Source: Limnoglobus roseus (GTDB lineage: Bacteria > Planctomycetota > Planctomycetia > Gemmatales > Gemmataceae). Taken from it: DNA of 64,000 nucleotides. The position numbers were made by a program, and so were the translations under genes. The DNA is taken from contig NZ_CP042425.1 of assembly GCF_008254045.1 (NCBI RefSeq), positions 1 to 64,000 of the forward strand, in the 5' to 3' direction. Shown piece after piece: positions 17,583 to 25,863 of this stretch (positions within the stretch are counted from its first letter, which is position 1; each line of letters opens with the position of its first letter). The notes below the pieces were generated by a model. It did not search any database and was not told where the DNA came from. It saw only the letters and a program-made list of their open reading frames with translations.

Positions 17583-18481
17583 TAAAGCGAATGCACCCAA
17601 CCCGTCGGCACCAGCGGCCGACGGTTTTTTTGTTCCTCGATCCAGTACCCGTCGGCCACGCACTCGCCGATCTTCCACACCTGCACCGGCGGTTCCCTCA
17701 ACAACTTCTCGCCGTCTTCCGGCGACACCGCGAATACCAACTCAAAGTCCTCGCCGTCGCCGAGGGCGTGTTCCAACGGCGTCTTGCTACTCTGTTGCGT
17801 TAACTGCCGGGCGGCCTCTGCAATCGGGATCGCCTCCGCATGCAGGACCGCCCCGCAGCGGCTCTCTTCCAGGATGTGGTGCAGGTCGGCCGACAGGCCG
17901 TCGCTGATGTCGATCATCGCGTGCAGGTCGACGGTTTCGTGCAACCGCAACGCTTCGGCGATCCGCGGCGTGAAGTCCAGATGATGGCCGAGGATGCTGC
18001 CACCGAGGGGGCCGGTGACGAACAGCCAGTCGCCCGGCTTCGCCCCGTTCCGCCGCACCGGTCGCTCCGCTTCGCCGAAGGCCGTGACCGAGATAACGAG
18101 AGGCCCGGCCCAACTGTTGGTGTCGCCGCCGACGATGGGCACGCCGAAGGAGTCGGCCATCTCGCGGAGGCCGTGGTAGAGGTCCCGCCCGAGCGTGTCG
18201 TCGCCGCGCGGCAACGCCACGCTCACGACCACGCCCACTGGCCGACCGGCCATCGCGGCAAGGTCGCTAAGGTTCACGGCCATCGCCTTCAAGCCGACGC
18301 GGTGCGGGCCGACTTCTGCCAGAACGAAATCAGTTCCGTCCATAAGCATGTCGGTCGTGATGAGCCACGGCGACCTGCCCGGCGAAAGAGCGGCACAGTC
18401 GTCACCGGGGCCGATCAACACTCTTGTATTTGGCCGAGTTTGTCCGCGAATCCAGTCGATAAATGTAAACTCACCACTCAT
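17582..18481 (-). CDS. thiL: Thiamine-monophosphate kinase
   Basis: 299 residues. ThiL phosphorylates thiamine monophosphate to the active cofactor thiamine diphosphate with ATP. The family pattern is visible: GPGDDCAAL near residue 25, TTDMLMDGTDF, AVNLSDLAAMAGRPVG, VGGDT, GDWLFVTGPLGGS, and DISDGLSADL. Start 18481 is chosen because AGGAGAAGCC lies directly upstream on the minus strand; the longer reading from 18616 adds ~45 residues unlike any ThiL. It stands alone, with no other thiamine genes nearby, and diverges from the WD40 gene. No TPP riboswitch is evident. Confidence 0.92.
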   Translation of the reverse strand: MSGEFTFIDWIRGQTRPNTRVLIGPGDDCAALSPGRSPWLITTDMLMDGTDFVLAEVGPHRVGLKAMAVNLSDLAAMAGRPVGVVVSVALPRGDDTLGRDLYHGLREMADSFGVPIVGGDTNSWAGPLVISVTAFGEAERPVRRNGAKPGDWLFVTGPLGGSILGHHLDFTPRIAEALRLHETVDLHAMIDISDGLSADLHHILEESRCGAVLHAEAIPIAEAARQLTQQSSKTPLEHALGDGEDFELVFAVSPEDGEKLLREPPVQVWKIGECVADGYWIEEQKNRRPLVPTGWVHSL

Positions 18482-18657
18482 GGCTTCTCCTGGGCCTGAA
18501 TTGTCATGCATTGCCCAAATGGGACATCGTGCACTTCCGGCATGTTCCGTATTTTTCGCGCATGCGGCAGATTTTTTCTCCCCTGTCTGCATCTGTTGTT
18601 CTAGGTTCAGATGCACTTGCGCTGATCCGCCCGTGAATAGTAGTCGAAAGGACCGCG

Positions 18658-20505
18658 ATGTCTTCTACACCGACAACGCCCCACTCAGAAATTCACGTCC
18701 CAGCAAAACCCTCGCCACTTGTTCACCGTGCTTTCGGTGAGCCTCGCTTCCACACGGAAAGCGACGTGGCGGCCGTGCGGTTCGCCGCCGACGGCACCCT
18801 CTACTCCGTGGACGAGTCCGGCATCCTCCAGCACTGGTCGATCGACGGCCGGATGCTCGCCCGGCACTACCTGAGCGACCTGGAAACGCTGTGGTGTTTC
18901 AGCCCGTCCGGCACCGTCCTGATCAGCGGCAACGACGACCTGCTGTTTTGGGACGTGAAAACCGGCGTGCTGCGGAACCGCGTCGGCCGGTCGTCGTGGG
19001 TGACGGCCCTGGCGTTCTCGCCGAACGGCGGCATCGCCGCCAGCGGCCACGACGACGGCAAGGTCCGCTTCTGGGACACCGACACGCACGCCCTGCGAGC
19101 GGAAATCTCCGCCCACCCGACCCCCGTGTCGGCGATCGCGTTCTCGCCGGACGGCGACCACGTCGCAACGGCGGGCGAAGACCGAACCGTGCGGGTGTGG
19201 GACCGCAACACCGGGGCGAAGGTCGAAGAGTTCCTCAGCCATACCGACCGCATCCCGGCCCTGGCCTGGAACGCCGAGGGCACGCTCTTGATCTCCGCCG
19301 GGTGGGACACGTCCGCCCGCGTCTGGAAACTCGGCGACCGCGACCCGCTGATGCTCCTGAACAGCCACGCCGATCAGGTGATGGCGCTCGCGGCCAGCCC
19401 GACGAGTTCCCTACTGGCGACGGCCGATTCCGATTACGAAGTTCACATCTGGACGGACGCAATCACGGCGAAGCTCGGGCCGGTCCTCCGCGGCCACGCG
19501 GACGAGGTCCGCTGCCTGGCGTTCAACGCCGACGGCTCGCGGCTGGCGTCGGCCGGGGCAGACCGCGTCATCCACGTCTGGGACACCGCCACCGGGCAAC
19601 TGCTGGCCGGGCCGAACCCGAACGCGAAGCACTCCCTGGCCGTGTTGACCAACAACCATGGCGAACTGAAACTGGCCAGCACCGGGGCCCAGACCTTCCG
19701 CCTCTGGGACGTGAAGACCGGTCAGGAACTCCCGCCGTCGGGCGACGGCCCCGCGTTCTGCGTCGCGGCCAGCCGCGACGGCCAATGGCTCGCGGTCGGC
19801 GGCACCGACCACTTCACCCGCCTCTACGACGCCGCCAACCCGACGGCCCCGCGGAAGTTCGAAGCCACGAAACCGCCGATCGGCTCCCTGAGCTTCAGCC
19901 CGGACGGCGGCACGCTCGCCCAGACCAGCCCGGCCGACGGCCTCCTGTGGCTCTGGAACACCCTGACCGGCGAACCACGGCTCATCCTCATCGACGCGGC
20001 CGACAACTGCACGCTGGAAAGCGTCGTCGTCCACCCGGACGGTCAGCGGATCGTCGTCGGCGGCATCGACTACCTCTCGACCGACAACCGCACCGGCGCG
20101 GTGTGCGTGTGGGATTTGACCACGAAGCTGCGGGAGATGGTCTTCGACGTCGGCGTCTACGCGGTCGCCATCGACTCGCCCGGCCGGTACGTCGCCGGGG
20201 CGGGCATCGACGACACCGTCCACGTCTGGGACTTGCAGTCGCAAGAATCGGTCTTCGAACTAGCCGGCCACCAAGAACGGATCAACTGTGTCGCCTTCAA
20301 CCCCGACGGCAGCTACTTGGTATCCGGCGGCGACGACATGACCGTCCGCATCTGGGACGTGCTGAGCGGCCGGCTGTTGATGGTCCGCGAGTTCGACTCG
20401 GCCGTGCAATCGTTGGCGTTCAGCCCCGACGGCCGCTGGCTGTTCACCGGCAACGGCAACACGACCTGCTACCAACTCGACTTCGAGAAACTGCTCGAAG
20501 AGTGA
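18658..20505 (+). CDS. WD40-repeat protein
   Basis: 615 residues made almost wholly of WD40 repeats, each ending in a W-D type dipeptide: FWDTDTHALR, VWDRNTGAKV, HVWDTATGQLL, LWDVKTGQE, VWDLQSQES, IWDVLSGRLL. About 13-14 blades can be counted, enough for two seven-bladed propellers. There is no signal peptide or kinase domain, so it is a soluble scaffold of unknown partner. RBS-like AAAGGA lies upstream of ATG 18658. It converges with the PEP-hydrolase-family gene across a palindrome-filled gap. Confidence 0.85.
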   Translation: MSSTPTTPHSEIHVPAKPSPLVHRAFGEPRFHTESDVAAVRFAADGTLYSVDESGILQHWSIDGRMLARHYLSDLETLWCFSPSGTVLISGNDDLLFWDVKTGVLRNRVGRSSWVTALAFSPNGGIAASGHDDGKVRFWDTDTHALRAEISAHPTPVSAIAFSPDGDHVATAGEDRTVRVWDRNTGAKVEEFLSHTDRIPALAWNAEGTLLISAGWDTSARVWKLGDRDPLMLLNSHADQVMALAASPTSSLLATADSDYEVHIWTDAITAKLGPVLRGHADEVRCLAFNADGSRLASAGADRVIHVWDTATGQLLAGPNPNAKHSLAVLTNNHGELKLASTGAQTFRLWDVKTGQELPPSGDGPAFCVAASRDGQWLAVGGTDHFTRLYDAANPTAPRKFEATKPPIGSLSFSPDGGTLAQTSPADGLLWLWNTLTGEPRLILIDAADNCTLESVVVHPDGQRIVVGGIDYLSTDNRTGAVCVWDLTTKLREMVFDVGVYAVAIDSPGRYVAGAGIDDTVHVWDLQSQESVFELAGHQERINCVAFNPDGSYLVSGGDDMTVRIWDVLSGRLLMVREFDSAVQSLAFSPDGRWLFTGNGNTTCYQLDFEKLLEE

Positions 20506-20528
20506 CGGCCTGGCGAATCATCCCGACG

Positions 20529-20770
20529 GGGTGAAAAGCCCCGCGGCTCGGTTTTCCCGGCCTGAAGGGCCGGTTCTGTCAGCCCAGGCCGTCAGGCCTG
20601 GGTAGCAGCCCCAATCAACCACTCGGCCCTGAAGGGGTTGTTCATTCCGGCTCGTGGGAATGAACGGCCCCTTCAGGGTTGGATTATTTGCGGTCGCGGA
20701 ACCCAGGCCTGACGGCCTGGGCTGACAGAACCGGCCCTTCAGGTCGGAAGACCGCCGGCTGTCGGTCTTC
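20529..20770. repeat. Large composite palindrome between convergent genes
   Basis: Outer arms of 46 bases (20558-20603 and 20701-20746) are inverted copies with one mismatch. Each arm contains an inner hairpin CCCAGGCC, GTCA, GGCCTGGG. The centre (about 20628-20690) is another imperfect inverted repeat built on CCCTGAAGGGG and CCCCTTCAGGG. A separate hairpin with stem GAAGACC (20747-20770) flanks it toward the minus-strand gene and could terminate that gene. No coding sequence in 20506-20789. Confidence 0.9.
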
Positions 20771-20789
20771 TACCCAGCGCGGGCGGCTC

Positions 20790-21620
20790 TCATCGCGTCA
20801 GAATCAGGCTCTTGAACGCCCTCGCGCACTCTGTGATCGCCACTTCCGTCGGTAGTCGTTCGATGCTGCTCGCGCCGAAGAAGCCGACGATGCCGGTCGT
20901 GTTCTTCAGGACGAACGCCACGTCGGCCGGCTCCGAGATCGGCCCGCCGTGGCAGAGAACGAACACGTCCGGCCGCACCGCCTTCGCCGCGTCGGCCATC
21001 GCTTGCACCCGTTTCACGCTCTCTTCCAGCGTCACGGCCGTCTTCGCGCCGATGGTCCCCTTCGTGGTCAGGCCCATGTGCGGGATCAGCACGTCCGCTC
21101 CGGCTTTCGCCATCGCCTCGGCTTCTCGCTCGTTGAAGACATAGGGGCACGTCAGCAGGCCCAACTCGTGGGCGGCGGCGATCATCTCGACTTCCTTTTC
21201 GTAGCCCATCTCCGTCTCTTCCAGGTTCTGCCGGAAGTTGCCGTCAAAGAGGCCGACCGTGGGGAAGTTCTGCACACCGCTGAACCCGGCGTCCCGCACG
21301 TCGAGCAAGAACCGCTTCATGATGCGGAACGGGTCGGTGCCGCACACGCCGGCCAGCACCGGCGTGTTCCGCACGACCGGCAACACCTCGCGGGCCATCT
21401 CCATGACGATCTGGTTCGCGTCACCATAGGGCATCATGCCGGACAGCGACCCGCGGCCGGCCATGCGGAACCGGCCGGAGTTGTAGATGATGATGAGGTC
21501 GAGGCCGCCGAGTTCCGCGCACTTGGCCGAGAGGCCGGTGCCGGCCCCGCCGCCGACGATCGGACGGCCGGCAGCAACTTGGGCGCGGAGGCGGGAGAGG
21601 ATTTCGTCGCGTGGGATCAT
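20790..21620 (-). CDS. Phosphoenolpyruvate hydrolase-family TIM-barrel protein
   Basis: 276 residues. [46 protein letters not shown] and [13 protein letters not shown] match the PEP-hydrolase-like TIM-barrel family. In fungi and plants this domain is fused to a Tm-1-like (UPF0261) domain, and in bacteria the two are often neighbours, as here: the Tm-1-like gene starts at 22089 on the other strand. The exact reaction is not established. ATG 21620 is preferred to GTG 21626 because a -10 box lies six bases before it. A hairpin follows the stop. Confidence 0.85.
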   Translation of the reverse strand: MIPRDEILSRLRAQVAAGRPIVGGGAGTGLSAKCAELGGLDLIIIYNSGRFRMAGRGSLSGMMPYGDANQIVMEMAREVLPVVRNTPVLAGVCGTDPFRIMKRFLLDVRDAGFSGVQNFPTVGLFDGNFRQNLEETEMGYEKEVEMIAAAHELGLLTCPYVFNEREAEAMAKAGADVLIPHMGLTTKGTIGAKTAVTLEESVKRVQAMADAAKAVRPDVFVLCHGGPISEPADVAFVLKNTTGIVGFFGASSIERLPTEVAITECARAFKSLILTR

Positions 21621-21626
21621 ACCCAC

Positions 21627-21632
21627 AAGATA
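21627..21632 (-). promoter_or_regulatory. -10 box giving a leaderless transcript of the PEP-hydrolase-family gene
   Basis: TATCTT on the minus strand ends six bases before ATG 21620. There is no Shine-Dalgarno sequence. It lies just after the stop of the upstream minus-strand gene (21648), so this gene may have its own promoter. Confidence 0.4.
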
Positions 21633-21647
21633 TGGACGGCGGGCGGG

Positions 21648-22019
21648 CTAAACGTGCTGGTGTTCGCCCGGCGGGGCGGCTTCCAGTTCCCGCAACATCC
21701 GCTGCATCTCGACTTCCGGCGTCGGCGTTGGCGTCACGGCCGGGGCAGGCGGCTTCTTCCACAGCGATCTCAGCCCCTCGGCCACCGCTACGATGGCGAA
21801 GCCGATGGCGGCCATCGTCAGCGGTAGTCGCCACGCGAGGACGGCGGTCACGTCGGCGGGAGAGGTATCCGTGGTCGGGACAACGTTGCCGTCCACGATG
21901 CGGGCCGGCGTTTGCGAGGCGACCCACATGCCGGCGATTTGCGCGAAGAACGAGCCGATCACGGCCAGCGCGACGGCCGCCAGACCGCCGTTGACGAGGA
22001 TCGTTTTGCGCGTGGACAT
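21648..22019 (-). CDS. Small membrane protein with two transmembrane segments
   Basis: 123 residues. Hydrophobic segments at ~9-33 (GGLAAVALAVIGSFFAQIAG) and ~62-85 (WRLPLTMAAIGFAIVAVAEG), separated by a polar loop, and a proline-rich C-terminal tail ending HQHV. RBS GGAGGG precedes the ATG. No family recognised. It is placed between the PEP-hydrolase-family and Tm-1-like genes. Confidence 0.7.
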   Translation of the reverse strand: MSTRKTILVNGGLAAVALAVIGSFFAQIAGMWVASQTPARIVDGNVVPTTDTSPADVTAVLAWRLPLTMAAIGFAIVAVAEGLRSLWKKPPAPAVTPTPTPEVEMQRMLRELEAAPPGEHQHV

Positions 22020-22088
22020 CGGGACGCCCTCCAGGTTGCGCGTAACATAGCACTCGATTCCCCGCGGCGTCAGTCCGGAGTGCGAAAA

Positions 22089-23306
22089 ATGCCCGTGTTG
22101 CTCGTCGGAACCCTTGACACGAAAGGCACGGAAGTCGCTTTCGTCCGGGACCGCCTCGCCGCCGCGGGGGTGCCGACGCTCGTTCTCGACGCCGGCGTGA
22201 TTGGCGATGCGGCGTTCGCGGCCGACGTGACGCGGGAACAGGTCTTCCGGGCGGCGGGCACGACGTGGGAAGCCGTGAAGGCAGCCGGCGACCGTGGCAA
22301 GGCCATCGCACTCGCTGCGAAGGGGACAGCCAAGCTCGCCGCCGACCTGTTCGCCGCCGGCAAGATCGACGGCGTCCTCGGACTCGGCGGGTCGGCCGGC
22401 ACGACCATCGCCACGGCCGCGATGCGGGCGTTGCCGGTCGGCGTGCCGAAGGTGATGGTCAGCACCCTCGCCAGCGGCGACGTGCGGCCCTACGTCGGCA
22501 CCCGCGACGTGATGATGCTTTACTCCGTCGTCGACATTTCGGGGCTGAACCGCATCAGCCGCCTCGTACTCGCAAATGCTGCCGACGCGATGGCGGGAAT
22601 GGCCCGGGGTCAGGGGTCAGGAGTCAGGAGTCAGGAGTCAGGAGAAAAGCCAGTTGTCGCGGCGACGATGTTCGGCGTGACGACGCCGTGCGTTGAGGCG
22701 GCCCGAGTGATTCTCGAAGCGGCCGGGTACGAGGTGCTGGTCTTCCACGCCACCGGCACCGGCGGCCGGACGATGGAAGGTTTGATCCGCGACGGCCTGA
22801 TCGCCGGCGTGCTGGACATCACGACGACGGAACTCGCCGACAACCTCGTCGGCGGCATCCTGCCGGCCGGACCCGACCGCCTGACGGCGGCGGGGTTGCG
22901 GAAGGTGCCGCAAGTCATTTCGGTCGGTGCGCTCGACATGGTGAACTTCGGCCCACCGGAGACGGTGCCGGCGAAGTTCGAGAAGCGGCAGTTCTACCAG
23001 CACAACCCGACGGTCACGCTGATGCGAACGACGCCGGAAGAGATGGACGCGCTCGGCAAAGAGATCGCCGAGAAGGCGTGCGCCGCCGGCGGTCCGACCC
23101 GCGTACTTTTACCGCTTCGCGGCGTGTCGGCCATCGACGCCGCCGGCCAGCCGTTCTGGAACCCGGACGCCGACGCCGCGTTGTTCCAGAGCTTGCGGAA
23201 TTGGGTGTACCCCACGGAGTTACTGGTCGAGTACGATCTGCACATCAACGACCCCGCCTTCGCGGAAGCGGCCGCGCGGACGTTATTGGAATTGATGCGC
23301 GCGTAA
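22089..23306 (+). CDS. Tm-1-like (UPF0261) ATP-binding protein with a repeat insertion
   Basis: 405 residues. PVLLVGTLDTKGTE, GLGGSAGTTIATAAMRALP, KVMVSTLASGDVRPYVG and ATMFGVTTPCVEAAR are hallmarks of the UPF0261 / Tm-1 N-terminal family (plant Tm-1 binds ATP and inhibits tobamovirus replicase; bacterial function unknown). Its usual partner, the PEP-hydrolase-family protein, is encoded at 20790-21620. Between the conserved NRISRLVLANAADAMAGM and KPVVAATMFG lies GQGSGVRSQESGE, encoded by five copies of a 7-base repeat, which looks like an in-frame insertion. ATG 22089 follows a GGAG-like RBS. Confidence 0.88.
   Translation: MPVLLVGTLDTKGTEVAFVRDRLAAAGVPTLVLDAGVIGDAAFAADVTREQVFRAAGTTWEAVKAAGDRGKAIALAAKGTAKLAADLFAAGKIDGVLGLGGSAGTTIATAAMRALPVGVPKVMVSTLASGDVRPYVGTRDVMMLYSVVDISGLNRISRLVLANAADAMAGMARGQGSGVRSQESGEKPVVAATMFGVTTPCVEAARVILEAAGYEVLVFHATGTGGRTMEGLIRDGLIAGVLDITTTELADNLVGGILPAGPDRLTAAGLRKVPQVISVGALDMVNFGPPETVPAKFEKRQFYQHNPTVTLMRTTPEEMDALGKEIAEKACAAGGPTRVLLPLRGVSAIDAAGQPFWNPDADAALFQSLRNWVYPTELLVEYDLHINDPAFAEAAARTLLELMRA
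22606..22644 (+). repeat. Heptamer tandem repeat inside the Tm-1-like gene
   Basis: Two GGGGTCA units and three GGAGTCA units in tandem (22606-22640) plus a partial GGAG. The unit is typical of short repeats found between genes in many bacteria. Here it lies inside an intact reading frame. Confidence 0.92.
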
Positions 23307-23324
23307 TCCTCTGGGAGACTCCCG

Positions 23325-24410
23325 ATGCTTCGACTCTTACTCTTGCTCCTCCTCGCCGGACCCGCCTTCGCCGCCGATCCGGTGCAGACGCCGATCTTCG
23401 TCGCCGGGCAGGACGGGTACAACACGTTCCGCATTCCGGCCCTGATCGTCACACCGAAGGGCACGGTACTCGCGTTCTGCGAAGGCCGTAAGGCGGGGCG
23501 GGGCGACGCCGGGAATATCGACATCGTCTTGAAACGCAGCACCGACGGCGGCAAAACTTGGGGGCGGGTGGAACCGGTCTGGGACGACGGCGACAACACC
23601 TGCGGCAACCCGTCCCCGGTCGTCGACGCGAAGACCGGCACCGTCTGGCTGCTGCTGACTCACAACCTCGGCACGGATACGGAATCGAAGATCATCGCCG
23701 GTACGAGCCAGCGCGGCCGCACGGTGTGGGTGACAAGGAGCGACGACGACGGCGTGACGTGGGCGAAGCCGACCGAGATCACGAAGGACGTGAAGAAGCC
23801 CGAGTGGACGTGGTACGCCACTGGCCCCGGCGTCGGCATTCAACTCAAGAGCGGCCGGCTGCTCATCCCGTGCGACTACAAGGCCGACAAGGGGAAGGTT
23901 CGCGAGTCGCACACAATCTACAGCGATGACGGCGGCAAGACGTGGCAGCTCGGCGGCATTGCCGGGCCGGACGCGAACGAGTGTCAGGCCGTCGAACTCG
24001 CCGACGGCACGGTCCTGCTGAACATGCGGACGTACCGCACCACCAACCGCCGTCTCGTCGCGATCAGCAAAGACGGCGGCCAGACGTTCGGCCCGACGGT
24101 GGAAGATGCCACGCTGATCGAACCCGCCTGCCAGGGGAGTATCCTGCGGTTGCCCGGCGCCGGCGGCGGCATTCTGTTCTCGAACCCGGCGAGCAAGAAG
24201 CGCGAGAAGCTGACCGTCCGCCTTAGCACCGACGAGGCGAAGACGTGGGCCTCCGCGAAGGAACTGCACGCCGGCCCGGCCGCGTACTCGTGCCTGACGG
24301 TCCTGCCGAACGGCGACATCGGTTGCCTGTACGAGCGCGGCGAGAAGAACCCCTACGAAACCATCACCTTCGCCACCTTCCCGCGCTCGTGGCTGGCAGA
24401 GAAGCCGTGA
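23325..24410 (+). CDS. Secreted sialidase-family (BNR repeat) protein
   Basis: 361 residues. Signal peptide MLRLLLLLLLAGPAFAA. The FRIP-type motif YNTFRIPALI sits just after it, followed by Asp-boxes with the S-x-D-x-G-x-T-(W/F) pattern: STDGGKTWG, SDDDGVTWA, SDDGGKTWQ, SKDGGQTFG and a degenerate STDEAKTWA. This is the architecture of GH33-like exo-sialidases, which release terminal sialic acid; related proteins in planctomycetes may act on other glycans. RBS GGGAG precedes ATG 23325, 18 bases after the Tm-1-like gene, so the two may be co-transcribed. Confidence 0.88.
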   Translation: MLRLLLLLLLAGPAFAADPVQTPIFVAGQDGYNTFRIPALIVTPKGTVLAFCEGRKAGRGDAGNIDIVLKRSTDGGKTWGRVEPVWDDGDNTCGNPSPVVDAKTGTVWLLLTHNLGTDTESKIIAGTSQRGRTVWVTRSDDDGVTWAKPTEITKDVKKPEWTWYATGPGVGIQLKSGRLLIPCDYKADKGKVRESHTIYSDDGGKTWQLGGIAGPDANECQAVELADGTVLLNMRTYRTTNRRLVAISKDGGQTFGPTVEDATLIEPACQGSILRLPGAGGGILFSNPASKKREKLTVRLSTDEAKTWASAKELHAGPAAYSCLTVLPNGDIGCLYERGEKNPYETITFATFPRSWLAEKP

Positions 24411-24565
24411 ATTTCCGAAGGAAATCGCCCTCCCTCTCGTCTTCGTGGGGATCGGACGCGATAATGCCAATCGACACACCGCGGCCGGTGTGACGCCCCC
24501 AATTTCCCGCGGGGCGGTCGGCCGCCCGATTCTTCGGTTCTCCCCATTTGTTCAGGAGGTCTTCC

Positions 24566-25324
24566 GTGCGTTCCTTGAAACTCCGCATCCTCGGGGCCGC
24601 CGCCGTTGCCGCACTGGCCGGCGCCGCCATCGCCGCCGAACCAATCCTCTCCGCCGACGTCGGTGGCAAGGCGATCGAGGCCGACACCGCCCACCTGAGC
24701 AAACTCGTGGAGCTGGCAGGCAAGAAAAAGGTCGGCGGCCGCCCGAAGGCCACCGCCGTCTTGGTGGCCCTGTACGCCGAGGATAATCTCGGCGGCAAAG
24801 ACGCGGCGAAGATGGCCACCCTCCGGGACGAGGCACTGAAGATCGCCGAGAAGTCGAAGACGATCGGCACCCTCGGCGCCGAGGTGAAGGCCCTGTCCGC
24901 CGTCACCGCCAACCCGAAGGCCGACGTGAAGCCGATGGGCGCGCAGAAGATCATCGAGAAGACAAAGCTCGACCTGACGGAAGTCATGGACCTGTTCGGC
25001 GGGGCCACCGCCGGCGGGATGAACTTGGAGAAAGACATCCGCGAGATGAAGAAGGACGGCGTGAAGAACACGCCGGCCGCCGAACTGCTCGGGGCCCGCT
25101 CGGCCGTCCTCGCCGAACTGACGATGCACCTGCCGAACGACAAGGCCGGCGGCGCGAACAAGAAGGTTTGGGACGGCTACTCGATGGACATGAAGAAGCT
25201 CTCGCAGGAAATCGCCACCGAAGCCGCGAAGGGCAGCAAGGCGAACCTCGCGACGATCAAGACGACCGTCGGCAAACTCGACGCCGCCTGCACGAACTGC
25301 CACAACAAGTTCCGGGCGGACTGA
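24566..25324 (+). CDS. Exported c-type cytochrome (cytochrome c' / c556-like)
   Basis: 252 residues. A signal peptide (LGAAAVAALAGAAIAAE) is followed by an alpha-helical, lysine-rich body and a single C-terminal haem motif, CTNCH, ending CHNKFRAD, the layout of class II cytochromes c. It would carry electrons in the periplasm or bind ligands; no partner oxidase is adjacent. Start: GTG 24566, because AGGAGGT (24554-24560) is correctly placed five bases upstream; a TTG at 24548 is in frame but lies before that RBS. Downstream is a short perfect hairpin (25335-25357). Confidence 0.82.
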   Translation: MRSLKLRILGAAAVAALAGAAIAAEPILSADVGGKAIEADTAHLSKLVELAGKKKVGGRPKATAVLVALYAEDNLGGKDAAKMATLRDEALKIAEKSKTIGTLGAEVKALSAVTANPKADVKPMGAQKIIEKTKLDLTEVMDLFGGATAGGMNLEKDIREMKKDGVKNTPAAELLGARSAVLAELTMHLPNDKAGGANKKVWDGYSMDMKKLSQEIATEAAKGSKANLATIKTTVGKLDAACTNCHNKFRAD

Positions 25325-25334
25325 CCCGCGCGTG

Positions 25335-25357
25335 GGGCACTCGCTCCGCGAGTGCCC
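25335..25357 (+). terminator. Perfect ten-base-pair hairpin after the cytochrome gene
   Basis: Stem GGGCACTCGC with its exact complement around a TCC loop, 10 bases after the cytochrome stop and 19 bases before the next ATG. There is no T-tract, so it may attenuate rather than end transcription, or be one of the window's hairpin repeats. Confidence 0.6.
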
Positions 25358-25376
25358 TGCCTTCCGAGAGCATCCG

Positions 25377-25778
25377 ATGCCCACCTTCCGCTACACGCAC
25401 ATCGACCACTGCTCCGTCATCATCACCGACGTGGCAAAGGCCCGACACTTCTACGGCGACCTCCTCGGCCTCCGGGAAATCCCGGCCCCGAAGGAGTTCG
25501 ACTTCGTCGCCATCTGGTACGACCTCGGCGGCACCTACCTGCACCTGTTGCAGAAGCCGCATCCCGACATGATTAGTCCGCGGCACTTTTGCCTGCACGT
25601 CTCGGACGTCGCCGCGGCCCGCGAAGACCTGGCGGCGAAGGGGTTGAAGATCGACGAGACGGTGAAGATCGCGGCCGCCGACCGGTTCTTCGTGCGAGAC
25701 CCGGACGGCAACCGCATCGAACTCTTTCAGTGGCTACGGCCCTACGACCCAGAGCAAGACGGGCGGTTCTCGGCGTAA
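25377..25778 (+). CDS. VOC/glyoxalase-family protein
   Basis: 133 residues, one vicinal-oxygen-chelate module pair. Metal-ligand positions are visible: His in THIDHCSVIITDV near the N-terminus, a central region with HFCLHVSDV, and Glu in RDPDGNRIELFQW near the C-terminus. Family members are glyoxalases, ring-cleaving dioxygenases or resistance proteins; the substrate cannot be told. The start at 25377 is chosen because the longer reading would run through the upstream hairpin. It converges with the dienelactone hydrolase gene. Confidence 0.85.
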   Translation: MPTFRYTHIDHCSVIITDVAKARHFYGDLLGLREIPAPKEFDFVAIWYDLGGTYLHLLQKPHPDMISPRHFCLHVSDVAAAREDLAAKGLKIDETVKIAAADRFFVRDPDGNRIELFQWLRPYDPEQDGRFSA

Positions 25779-25782
25779 GATT

Positions 25783-25857
25783 GGCGAGCCGAGTTCCGTG
25801 AGGAACCGGGTGAATCGCAACGCCACCCACCCAGTTCCTCACGGAACTCGGCTCGCC
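25783..25857. repeat. Nested palindrome, GGCGAGC family (copy D)
   Basis: Arms 25783-25811 and 25829-25857 are inverted copies with one mismatch. Ends GGCGAGCC and GGCTCGCC; inner hairpin GTTCC, GTGA, GGAAC in each arm. It fills the convergent gap between the VOC and dienelactone hydrolase genes, four bases after one stop and six before the other. Confidence 0.9.
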
Positions 25858-25863
25858 GTTCGG

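Noticed and set aside
22606..22644. Possible CRISPR-like short repeat
   Set aside because: Units are 7 bases with no spacers and lie in a coding sequence.
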